From NCBI RefSeq assembly GCF_030272615.1, contig NW_026728918.1, forward strand, positions 312,001-376,000: a stretch of DNA of 64,000 nucleotides, in the 5' to 3' direction. The notes beneath the pieces are model-generated. The model worked only from the letters and a program-made list of their open reading frames with translations, did no database searches and was not told the origin of the DNA. The DNA is from Cryptomeria japonica. Lineage: Eukaryota; Streptophyta; Pinopsida; Cupressales; Cupressaceae. The translations under genes were made by a program, and so were the position numbers. Shown piece after piece: positions 20,863-31,700 of this stretch (position 1 is its first letter; every line of letters starts with the position of its first letter).

Positions 20863-23222
20863 ATGGTGGTCCCTACTCATGAGCATCGATTCAAGCGCCA
20901 GAGACGACATAATCGACCTCGACACTATGAGCCAGTGGTAAGTGATCAATCTTACGCCTTTTTATGTTCTCAATTTTGAATTTTTTTGTTCATTTTTCAT
21001 GTTTTCCCACATTTTAGGTCGGCCTTTCTCATTTTGTCATGCGAGACAAGATTTTGTCTCATACAACAAACTGCTGAAGTATGTTTTGTTGTTTTAGGCC
21101 ATTAGATTTTTTGTTCTAGGCCCACCCTTCTGTCCTACGACAACATGCCTAAAAGACCATTTTGTCATCCGGGGTCTAATCTTTTATCGTTTGGGTTTCT
21201 TTTGTCGTACGAAGCCTAATCCTGACTCATACGAGTTGCTGCCCTCCTGTGTTTTGTCGTTTGAAAAATAGTGAACATGTTTGAATGTCTAAACTTGAAA
21301 TTTTGATTTTGCAATTGGCATAGTTGGATTTGCGTGATGTTTTGCTTCTCTTGTAGGCTTATTCAGAATGTTTTATGATGCTTCGTTGATTGATTTTTTT
21401 GTAGGTTCGATTGCCTCATGTGCTCTTCAGAGTGTTTATCCTCCTACCATGACATTAGTGTGGAAGTTAATAGAGGTTGATCAAGCTCATATTGATTTGT
21501 GCAGCTTGACACATCTTCTTGGGTTACCAGACATCCATGTGAATCACGGAATGCTCACAACATTGGTTGAGTGATTCCATTCAGAGCATAATACCTTCCA
21601 TTTGCCAGTTGGGGAGATGACTATCACTCCCGAGGATGTATATAGGATCCTCCATATCCCTTTTGTTGGGGATAAAGTGGATTATGATGTAGCACACCTT
21701 CTCGAATTACAGGCAGTTAGGCATGTCTTCAGGGATCCTGATATTTTGACACGTTCCATCAGTTGGGACATCATGATGAGCAGATACAGTGAGGATTTTC
21801 CTCTGGCTTGTGTCCTAGCAGGGTTTATCGACTGCTTTCTAATGTCGGATAGAGGACAACAGGGATTCTAGTGTGGATGGGGCAAGATGCTAGAGAGATT
21901 GATGGAGACCCCTTAGAGGCTTGGCTAGGGTTCATGCATATTAGCCCACATGTATCGCGAGATGCATAAGATAGTGTATAGGGTAGGCAAGAGCATGGCT
22001 GCTGGTGTGTTGATCTTACAAGTTTGGGCTTGGGAGTACCTTCCCGTTTGTCGGCCTATTATAGATGACAGTAGAGAGCCTAGGCAGCCAATTATATATA
22101 GGTATGTCGGTTATATTACACAGCCCCATCTGGGCAAGACCGATTTTTAGCGACGGCAGTTAGAAGACCTTATAGTTGTGATATGGAGACATTATAGGGG
22201 CCTAGAGCCATGGGATGACTGGCGGCTACTACACAGGGATCTTTTTGTTATGCGTCCACTTATTGGCAGATTGCAGACTGTGGTGGAGCGATTTGTTATA
22301 TCTCGAGTGATGAGGCAGTATGGTAGGCCTCAGGGGATCTCACAGGAATACACAGCATATGTGAGATATGCTGATGAGGAGAGGAAGAGATGGTCACCGA
22401 GGTTTTCCTATGCCTTGAGTATGCAGGAGCTCACTGGTTTACAATGCTTGAGATGGGACTACATGGATGATGTTGCAGATGCGGGGGTATTTCCCCAGTA
22501 TAGGGATTGGTTCCAACAGCATCCATTCCCTAAGTTGATAGATCCAGCTTAGCAGGCTCCTCGTATTGAGGAGATTGAGGATGATGCCCCCATACAGAGA
22601 CAAGCACAGAGACAGGGACAGGGACAGAGAGCTAAGGTGCCTAGGCGGACAGGTGGCGATCCTGGTGCTAGTAGCAGCAGGGTTCCAGCTAGGGTTGGAC
22701 AGCAAAGGGGTGAGGGCGGATCCCTCAAGAGTATAGGCGTGAGATTGGGCGGAGTTGGGGAGGAGAGAGAAGCACCAAGACAGGTCTGGCAGTAGAGGGA
22801 GGAGAAGAGTGGAGGTGGAGATGGGGGTGGAGAGCCTACGAGAGAGCAGGAGACTGACGTGGGACAGTCAATGAGAGCATGTCTTGCGTAGCTGTAGTCA
22901 CATTTGACAGTGGCTCAGACTCAGTTGGCAAAGCGAGTCCGATAGCTAGCAGATCTTAGGGTTGAGCGCGATCGTCAGATTGCAGAGTTGAGAGGAAAGA
23001 CGAGAGCAGAGACAGTGGCTTTGCGGAAAGAGGTCCTTCACCAGATGAGTAGGGTGGCTTATTATGTTGTAGCGTACAGCGTAGCAATTCCAATTGGGCA
23101 GCAGGTTGTCCCCTACTCACATGTATATGGCACAGTCGAAGGGAGCTCGGGCACCTCGTCAGGATCCCGATTAGCAGGCTCCACCTCCTCCACCAGGCGA
23201 TGAGGGAGAGGCTGAGAGCTAG
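20863..23222 (+). pseudogene. Plant mobile domain (PMD) extra ORF of Gypsy-2, antisense to gag-pol
   Basis: The main frame, 21368-23203, encodes a plant mobile domain (aminotransferase-like PMD): HLLGLPDIHV, NTFHLPVGEMTITPEDVYRI, LHIPFVGDKV, then CGWGKMLERL and YREMHKIVYRVGKS. The PMD is known in MULE transposons, in extra ORFs of Tat elements and in silencing factors such as MAIN/MAIL1. A basic 25-residue first exon (MVVPTHEHRFKRQRR...) could start at 20863, end at donor GTAAGT (20938) and splice to CTTGTAG at 21356, although that junction is one base out of frame with the PMD. At least six stops break it; several fit Trp to stop (for example 21571). A frameshift near 23120 leads to a Pro-rich tail ending at TAG 23220-23222. 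Confidence 0.75.
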
Positions 23223-23346
23223 ATGTTCTTTTTTGTAGCTCTGATATTTTTTGTAGACATACCCATTTTTTTGTAGCCATACGATTCTTGCTTCGATGTG
23301 AGTTTGTATATGTCATTTGACATCATTTTGTACTTTGAGACTTGAT

Positions 23347-23349
<3 letters not shown>

Positions 23350-23381
<32 letters not shown>
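23350..23381. repeat. (TA)n microsatellite
   Basis: About 16 uninterrupted TA units just downstream of the PMD ORF. Confidence 0.9.
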
Positions 23382-23383
<2 letters not shown>

Positions 23384-24732
23384 TTTCTTTTATATGCAAA
23401 TAAATGAGGAGAATGAGTAATGCAAATTTTTTATTTTTCTATGCAATAAGATGGATCCAAATGAGGAATATTGAAATGTATGGATCTATAGAAGATGCTC
23501 ATGTATGCAGCTAACATCTCAAAACACAAGTACTTGATCGGAGAAATGATGAAAAGAGACCACTTAGCTAAGAAATGATGAAGCTTCCAGCTCTCATTCA
23601 GAAAATAAAGAGATCATTGTTACCATACCGAAATCACTCTAAATTCACAAGATGCAGAATGAAATACAAAATGATATGCAAAATGACATGCAACCGAAAC
23701 CTAGTCACTGGATTTGAAAAGCTTAATTTTCATCATTGAGTATTTTACAACAACAACAGGCAGACTAGAATTCCTTTCTTTTCATGTGCAAATTTAATTA
23801 TCTTGTTCACAATGACCCTTTTTCATTCATATCCTTGGACAGGTTTTGCAGGGGCCTAGATTGCATGATAAAGACATTCCCTCAAAACAAACAAAGAAAT
23901 GATATGAACCTCCCTATAGCATACAAATAAGTGGAGTCAAGGTATGTGTGGAAATTTCACCTTAATGTGAAGCCACTTATCATAGACACCCAGCTGATTA
24001 GATGTTTTCAGATCATCGAAATCATTTCTACAAGCAGAAAACAACAAAGATATTATGCCCCCAATCCTTGCTCCTCCTAGTCAAGATAGACTTCCTGGAG
24101 TTACTTAGAGAGATAATAATCAAAATTCAATAAAAGATAGCACACAAAGAAAATTTTCATTCATAGCTCAAATTGTTCGGTGATTGTTTTCAGTTATGTT
24201 GTTTTGCTTGTTTTCTCAGTGATAAAACTCTTTAGTAGTTAGGATACAGGTGACTGACTCAGAGTGGATGACCGGGTATCACTGACGTAAAGATGACTTG
24301 GTGGATACTGCTTAGGACATGTAATGTGCTCTTGTCGATTACCTAAGACTAGGACATTGATCAGTTTCAAGCCATGAGGGTTCCAACGAACCAGGATATC
24401 ACAAAAGTGACTGAAATATGTACAAGCGAAAGCAAAGATGCATGAAAGTGGGAATGCCAATGTTACATTGATAGATGGAGTGCTTGAGTAAAAGAGGTGC
24501 CTGTTTACCAGGTTTTCACCTGCTTCGCAGAGATTCATTTTATTTTTTTTACCAAGGTGTCTGTTTACCAGGTTTTCACCAAGGCATTTTCTCTCTTTTT
24601 CCTTTTTTTTTATTTTTTTGAATTTCTTGAGGACTTTTTCTGATTTTTAGGATTTCTTTGGGACATTTTAGCTAATTTTTAGGATTTTTTTAAGGACTTT
24701 TTAGCTATATAGGCTGTTGGAGCAGAGAATAT
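23382..24732. other. Gypsy-2 3' non-coding region between PMD and integrase
   Basis: No coding domain seen. An AATAAA at 23399-23404 could serve the PMD transcript. A 27-bp sequence containing CTGTTTACCAGGTTTTCACC occurs twice with 60-bp spacing (about 24494-24520 and 24554-24580), next to a T-rich tract. A minus-strand frame at 24239-24538 has no recognisable features. Confidence 0.5.
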
Positions 24733-25800
24733 TTAGGCGAAGAATTTCTTCTGATGGATGGTGTTGATCGGTTCATGGACCTGTTCTCCTTCCAATGTTG
24801 AGAGTTGATAGGCACCAGAGCCAAAAGTTGCAGTAACAATATAGGGACGCAGCCAGTTGTGTTCAAACTTCCCTTTGTTGTCTCGAAACTGTTGATTTTT
24901 AGGATTTTCTCTTACAACTAGGTCACCAACCTGAAATTCTCTTTGTCGAAACTTCTTGTTATATCTTCTGGACATTCTCTTTTGATACACTCTGAGATGA
25001 TCAAATGCCACTCGTCGACGCTCATCCAACAATTCAAGCTCTTGCAATCTAGATATTCTATAGTCTTCATCAGTAATAAGACCTTGCAAAGAAACTCTTA
25101 GAGATGGTATTTCCACCTCAATAGGTAATACTGCTTCAGACCCATACACCAAAGAAAAGGGTGTAGCCCCAGTAGGCATTTTGATACTTGTTCTATAAGC
25201 CCACAATGCAGGATTGAGCTACAGATGCCAATCCTTCCCAGATTTGTTCACTATTCTATGCAAGATAGTCAATAGGTTTTTGTTAGATGCCTCTGCTTGT
25301 CCATTACCTTGAGAGTAATATAGTGATGACCAGTGCTGTTTTATTTTGAATTTCTCACAAAGTTCATTTACATCTTTGTTCTTGAACTGTCCTCCATTAT
25401 CAGTTATAATGGATGAAGGTATACCATACCTGCAGATGATATAATTAAGAATAAATAGAGCTACTTGTTTGTCGGTTGCCTTGATGAGTGGAACAGCTTC
25501 TACCCACTTAGCGAAGTACTTAGTGGTAGTGATAATAAATTTGTGTCCATTAGATGATGCAGGATATATTTGGCCAATTAGATCAAACACCCACTATTGA
25601 AAGGGTTAGTGTGTCACAAAAGGTATGAGATCGCTTGCGGGAGCATGGATAAGGTGCCCATGTAGTTGGCACTTTTCACAAGTTTTAGCAAATTTTATAG
25701 CTTCTTTCTCCATGTCTGGCTAGTAGTAGCCAGCCCTTAGTAGTTTTCATGCTAAAGTTAGACTGTTTGAATGGGATCCACAAACACCTTCATGAACCTC
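24733..25800 (-). pseudogene. Gypsy-2 integrase
   Basis: Reading right to left: an HHCC-type zinc site (EVHEGVCGSH...CEKCQLHGH, about 25790-25650), then the catalytic core with Asp in MFDLIGQIYPAS, Asp in SIITDNGGQF and Glu in GQAEASNKNL, then the C-terminal part at 24733-25206 with GDLVVRENPK. It would insert the cDNA into the genome. Several nonsense codons, one probably from Trp (TGG to TAG), and a frame change relative to the upstream RNase H make it inactive. Confidence 0.85.
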
Positions 25801-26024
25801 AGATAATGTGCATTGGGACTCCTTAGTTTCTAGACATCGAAGAAAAGTATTATCTAAACCTCGCTTGAATAGGTCATTAGCAATGATGATGTACCATGAC
25901 ACATTTCGGATTAGGTTCCTTTTTTTATTTTGGGAAAGATTAGCAGGGACAACTTGGTCACACAGGTAAGAGTAAATGTGGCTATAACGAGTGATGAGTC
26001 ATTTCCAATAATAGAATAGACCAT

Positions 26025-26480
26025 CTAGGACTCGGGAGAATCATAGGCAGGATAATGTAACTCTTCCACTAGGAATTCAAAGTGAAAATTAGATTCATGT
26101 AGTTGTGGTATAGATGCCAAAGTGGCCATTGCATCCGCTTCTCTATTTGCTGTTCTAGGGATCCGCTGAAATGATACGAAAGTAAAGTATTTCTTGAGAT
26201 CATCCACCATTATCTTATAAGGCATCAGTTTCTCATCTATTTTTTGATATAGGTCATTGATTTGGTTGATAATGAGTTGAGAATCTCCATAGATGTGTAA
26301 TTCAACAATCTTCCACTCGATGGTCAGCTTGATCATGTTTACCAAAGCTTCATATTCTGCAATGTTGTTTGTGCAAGGGAAGAGAATCTTGTAAGCTTTC
26401 GGAATTGAATATTTTTGAGGAGTAATAAAAAGTATTCTGGCACCAAAACCATGTTGAGTGAAATACCCATCAAAGAACAT
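26025..26480 (-). pseudogene. Gypsy-2 extra (archaeal-type) RNase H
   Basis: A 151-codon open segment with all four catalytic acids of an RNase H: FFDGYF (Asp), NIAEYEALVN (Glu), YGDSQLIINQ (Asp) and READAMATLA (Asp). It follows the native RNase H in the same frame and precedes integrase, the usual position in Tat-type elements. Domain itself intact by eye; the surrounding polyprotein is broken. Confidence 0.88.
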
Positions 26481-26489
26481 CTTCCATGA

Positions 26490-28205
26490 TTATTGAGTAA
26501 GGTGCATGATTGATTCATCTAGGAATTCTATATGTAGAGGTTGATTGTCTTCAAGTGGAGCATTGGAAAGTTGGTCTACAATAACTTGTCCTTTGATGGC
26601 TTTACGTTCCACATATTCAATATCAAATTTTGTAAGAACCATGACCCATTTGGCCAATCTCCCTGTAAGCGTTTCTTTACTGAGAAGATATTTGAGTGGA
26701 TCAATCTTGGCTACCAGCTTAATAGAGTGTGCTAACATATAGTGCCTTAATTTTTGTGATTCAAAGACCAATGCCAAGCATGCTTTCTCTATTATAGTGT
26801 AGTTCATTTCATAAGACACCAATGTTCTACTGATGTAATAGATATCTCGTTCCTTTTTATTATCATCATGTTGTGCCAAAAGTGCCCCCAGTGAAGTATC
26901 TGTAGCAGATATGTATAAAATCAATGGCTTACCTTGAATCTATGTCATTAATATGGGTGGATTAGAAATATATTCTTTGATTTGTTTTAAATGTTGTTCA
27001 CAATCTTTATCCCAATTGTATTGGACTCCTTTCTGTAATACCTTTATGAAGGGTTGAGCTTTGTCTGCTAGCTAAGATATCAAATGCCTTATTGACTGAA
27101 GACGGTCCTGTAAACTTCTCATTTGACTGATATTCTTGGGCGGAGGCATTTCCATTATAGCTTGGACCTTTTCAGGGTCAACCTCAATTCCTTTTTTTGA
27201 AATTATATAACCAAGCAATTTTCCTAATGTCACCCCAAATGCATAGAATCTTTCCATACTATCTAGTATGAGGCCTAGTTCTTGAATATGCGTAGATCTC
27301 TTCATGGTTTTTACTAGGGTGTCATCAACATAATCTTCCATTTTTTTATGCATCATATCATGGAAGATAGTGGTTACCGCTCTTTGGTAAGTTGCTCCTG
27401 CGTTCTTTAGCCCAAACGGCATAACATTCTAGCAGAAGATTCCCCATACACACATGAAAGCTATCTTTTCTTGATCTTCAAGCGCTATCTTGATCTGATT
27501 GTAACTAGAGAATCCATCCATTAATGAATACATCTCATATCCAACAGTCATATCTACTATCATGTGAATGTTGGGCAATGGAAAGTCGTCTTTCGGACAT
27601 GCTTTGTTGAGATCCATAAAGTCTGTGCAAACTCTAATGGATTTATCTTCCTTTGATACAAGTACTATGTTTGATATCCATTCTAGGTAGTCAATAGCTT
27701 TGATAAATCCAGCTTTTAGTAATTTCTCTAATTCAGCTTTGACTAGCAGTGCCACATGAGGATGAATCTTATAGAGTTTTTGCTTGATTGGTTTAACTCC
27801 TAGTGTAATAGAGAGATGATACATGATGAGATCAAGATCTAGTCCTAGCATATCTAAGTATGTCCATGCAAAGTTGATCTTCTTTTCTAAAAAAAGGTTG
27901 CTGAAATCTTTTAACTCTAGTGATTGAGCTAAATGAATGATGTGTGGTGTCTCTTGACTCCCAATGTTCACTGGCTGAGTTGGCTTGATCAATATGGAAG
28001 ATCTCTCCTGGAAGTGACTTGGCAGTATATCAAGTATCTCACCTTCAGGCGCCTCAGAGAGGTTTTCACCTTTAGGTACGTCCTTTATTTTCTCTTTTTT
28101 AGATTCTGACACCACCATAATGTGGTTTTCTCCATCAGGTCTTATTTTTATTTTTCTTATTTTTGTGACTAAGATACTTGATATCTGTTTCAGTCGTGTT
28201 TTCAC
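26490..28205 (-). pseudogene. Gypsy-2 RT and native RNase H
   Basis: Reading right to left: RT N-terminal blocks (YHLSITLGVKPIKQK, GFIKAI, VCTDFMDLNKACPKDDFPLP, LMDGFSSYNQI) at 27429-28000, a stop just before MPFGLKNAGATYQRA, the active site EDYVDDTLV and the LLGYIISKKGIEVDPEK block (27072-27422). The native RNase H is 26490-26924 (SATDTSLGALLAQ, IIEKACLALVF, YLLSKETLTGRLAKW). Its first catalytic Asp position appears to be Ser, while the Glu and last Asp are kept. Several stops interrupt the region. Confidence 0.88.
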
Positions 28206-29252
28206 TTTGTTCCCTGGTGGAAGAGTTCATGGGTTCAACTGCATTGAGATAATAGGCTAATGTATAGTCATTGGAAAAAGTAGATACATTCAAGGGTTGG
28301 TTATAAAGAGTACAATCAATCAGTTCAGGATGTATTAAGGATAAGGTTGGAACAAGCTCAAGGGAGTTCATGGTACTATCATCATGGCTTCGGACCGACC
28401 AGTCAAGTTTCAAAAGACTACCTTGCATATGTGTCTTGAGACCAGGAAGAGTTACGACACAATTATCGAAATTCATGTTAGTATCTATTGGACCTAATCC
28501 AACCGACTGACTTCTAGCATCGTCGCCTACTTCAGACTGGCCTACATACCGTGGTGTGATAGTAAAAGGATCAGCAGACAGTATCTCAACATTCATGACG
28601 GAGTAGTCATAATGTGTTATTGAATAGTTGTTGTTATAAATAGAGCTCCTGTCTGAGGCATCAGAGTCATAGGATGAAGTTTTTGACTCATCTTCAAGTG
28701 GCTTAGTAAAAGTATATATAGTATCAATACCCACATCTTTGATGGTGCATGTTCCTTCATGATTTGGTTCATTGATTACTTATATTTGACACACTTGTGG
28801 ACATAACCTTGATGGTTCTATTAATCCCTATCATTTGTTCCATTCAGATTCCTCTAGACTGATGACTGGTTCTGTTTCTGTAGCTTCTAATTCTTCTTTT
28901 TTAGTTTCGTACCTGATTTGTCTTATCTCATAAGAGGGAGAGTTGGTAGGTGAATAAATTGCTTGTGTTCATTCTTCCTCCAGCTGTTGTTCATAGTCTT
29001 CTCATCTTTTTAGTCTGATTTCTTCCATTTCCCTTTGCATTCTTACTTACGTATCAGCTTTTGTGCATCATCTGTGATATCACTAGATTCTTCAGGGGTT
29101 TCTGTAGTAGATGTATCTGAGAGATGGTTCGGACCCCATTCATACTCATTTGAATCAGTTTCTAAATCATCTACTTGTTGTATGCCAGTATATGTGACTG
29201 GAACTTTCAGTGGTGCAAACAATTCTCTGATTCTGTATACTTCGTCTCTCAT
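28135..29252 (-). pseudogene. Gypsy-2 acidic linker between G-patch and RT
   Basis: Two stretches (29043-29252 and 28135-28734) encode acidic, Ser/Thr-rich peptide without a fold I recognise, in the place where Tat elements have a long spacer before RT. The second stretch is in a different frame from both neighbours, implying at least two indels. It overlaps the start of the RT segment near 28205. Confidence 0.55.
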
Positions 29253-29390
29253 ATCCTCTGGGACTTCTACTTCTTGTGGTATTATAGTTGATATAATTAG
29301 AACTTGATTACCATCTGTTTCCTCTCTCTAGGTTGGCAATCCTTCTTGTTTATCACTGCACTCTTCCTGGGTTTGTTGGGTATTAATTTC

Positions 29391-29771
29391 TTATGTTGTT
29401 AAAGGTAGTACCTTTTTCTTCCACTTAAGTTGATGGTGGGAAGTGTGCTTTTGATATGATGACTTTGTTGGATCATATCCCAGTCCATCTTTATCATTGG
29501 CAGACTTAGTTTGTAATTGAATAGGTTCAACAATACCTTTTTGACGCTTGCCTAGAGGACTGGTACCTGAATATCCCATGCGTTGAAGCATCTTATAGCC
29601 TGGACCATATTGTTTCAGGGAAATCTCACAATGTCGTATTTCTTTGTTTGCACTGTCCAGTACCTCTCTATGAGCAGAAGAGGTCTTAAGCAGTTCCAAA
29701 ATGGAGATTTGAGCATTGGTTCTCTTCAATTGTTTGACAATACTATAGCCAGGAGAAGATGATAAAGCCAG
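29391..29771 (-). pseudogene. Gypsy-2 G-patch region; protease not found
   Basis: Right to left, the segment starts with a block typical of the region before the protease in Tat elements (VKQLKRTNAQISILELLKTS, ending HREVLDSANKEI). About 15 residues later comes a G-patch: QYGPGYKMLQRMGYSGTSPL, GKRQKGIVEPI, DGLGYDP. G-patches bind RNA or RNA helicases and follow the protease in some plant gypsy elements and betaretroviruses. No D(S/T)G protease motif was seen here or elsewhere in the element, so the protease was probably deleted between these two blocks. Confidence 0.7.
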
Positions 29772-31700
29772 CTATTTTGATTTGGCCATGATTGTGTATG
29801 TTTTTTTATTTGGTATATTTGATCTTGTTTGATCGAAAGTTGAGGAAAAAGCTCCCGGGAGATTAATCTTCCTTTGAGTGTGAGTCATAGCATTAGCAGT
29901 TTGAGCTTGACTTTGGTGATCCTGGATTATGATCATATTGCAATATTCAGGTTGAGTAGATTCAATCATGTTGATCACATTATCATTGTTAGTGTAGGTA
30001 TAATTGACTCTAGCTCCTCCATTGGATTTTTAGGAATCTCCTTGTTCATAAGTCGGTAAGGGATCTTTAAAGGCCTTATGATCAGCATTAGTCGCATCAT
30101 TTCCAACAACGATCTTGCCTGCATCAATGAGATCTTGGATTTCATGTCAGAGTTTCATGCAGTTGTTTATGTTATGTCCCTTGTTCCGATGGTAGTCACA
30201 GTATTCATTTTCTCTCCACCATTTGGGTCTAATTTTTGGGTCATATGGTCTAGAATTGTCTGGCAATGTTATCAAATTATTTGCCAATAAAGTTTTAAAA
30301 GCTGATTCATATGATTCATTTAGAGGAGTAAAATCACGCTTAGGTTTTGAAAGCCAAGGCTTTTCTTTAAACTATTCTCTTGCTTTCTTTGGAGGATTTT
30401 CTATCGCAGTTTCAAGTGCCTTGAGTGCTTGTGTGCCATTGGCCAAGTTAAATATTGTGGATTTTGTTTTTGCTTGGATAGTATCTACCACTCCATCACT
30501 AACAATGTTCATGTTGTTATCTTTGTCATATTCCCAGTACTTCCTCTTTTCTTTAGAACTATATCCTTGCGATGTTTCTTTCCAAAGTGATATATCTCCC
30601 TTTTTTATAAGCACATATTCCATTCTGAGCGCGTTATATACCATTTTGTTGAATGAAGGATGTACTTGCATATGGACACTATACTTCAATTCAGGGATTA
30701 AGTTGTTGACAAAGATATCCATTTTCTCAAGGTCTGGGATAGTCTCTGAATATCTAGAGAACATCTTTCTCCATCGTTGGAGAAAAGTGAGAAAGGGTTC
30801 TTCTCTTTTTTGTTTGGTATTGCAAAGTTCTATCATAGTGACTGGGTGATGAATGTTGTAGGAGTATTGTTGTAGGATTAGTTGGATTAATTCTTCGAAA
30901 GTTTTTATTCCCATGGGTATACTTGAGAACCATTCCATAGCTTTCCCCCTTAAACTTCTCGAGAAAAGGCGCATGAGATACGTTTAGTTGTGAATGAACT
31001 CCATACATAAAGCACAAAATTCTCTGATATGATCTTGGGGGTCCGTATTCTCATCATATTTGTCAAACTAAAGCATTTCTACCCTTGAGGGAAAGGGAGG
31101 CATGTAAAGGTTTTTATCAAATGGGAATGGGCATATTGTGTCTAGAGAATATTGTTTTGGTGTTTTATCTTTGTTTTTTAGTTTTGTGACCTCAGTTTGT
31201 AATATTTGCATTTGTTTGTTTATCTTTCCCCATGGTGTCTCTTCCTCTTTAGTGACAAGGGCCTCCACATTATAACTAATAGGGAATTTGGTGCCTTGCT
31301 TTGCTAATTCTAGCAAATAGTTTTCTTTTTCCTTAGCCATGATGACCTTCATCATTTTTCAAAATTCTTTATCATTCTGACATTTATGTATTTCGGCCTC
31401 GTGAGGCTCAGGAAGCTCAGATTCAGTTGATGAGGAATCATTGTTAGTGGCATGATTGCAGAAGTTGTCGTGAGTGTCTCGTTTACTAGCTTCTATTTCT
31501 TATCTTTCCCTAGACATGGTGGGAGAGAGGGGCCGAGAAAAGATTGGTAGATCATTAATTGGTATTTGTGACGAGGATGGTTTATTTGGAAAGAGATTTT
31601 CTACAAAGAATGGATTGTCGTTTGATGAAAAGGGTGTTTTTTTCTGTTTGTTTTGCTGTGAGAGTTTCTGGTTTGAACAGGCATTTGTAACCAATGGGAC
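29772..31700 (-). pseudogene. gag: Gypsy-2 gag
   Basis: Right to left in one frame with stops: a charged N-terminal part with KEEETPWGKINKQMQ (about 31250), PPFPSRVEML and DENTDPQDHIREFC (31100-31000), the capsid domain GKAMEWFSSIPMGIKTFEEL and PFLTFLQRWRKM (30940-30780), then a zinc-binding motif CDYHRNKGHNINNC (about 30200) as in other Tat-type gag proteins. Gag would form the particle and bind RNA. The part up to 30478 was also copied to 36004-37065. Confidence 0.85.

Noticed and set aside
22439-22705. Minus-strand frame within the PMD region
   Set aside because: Opposite the PMD coding strand; leucine/serine-rich shadow only.
24239-24538. 99-codon minus-strand frame between PMD and integrase
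   Set aside because: No recognisable motif and not continuous with pol; left as non-coding 3' region.
30223-30849. 208-codon plus-strand frame
   Set aside because: Lies opposite the Gypsy-2 gag domain, whose minus-strand reading has clear capsid and zinc-knuckle motifs.
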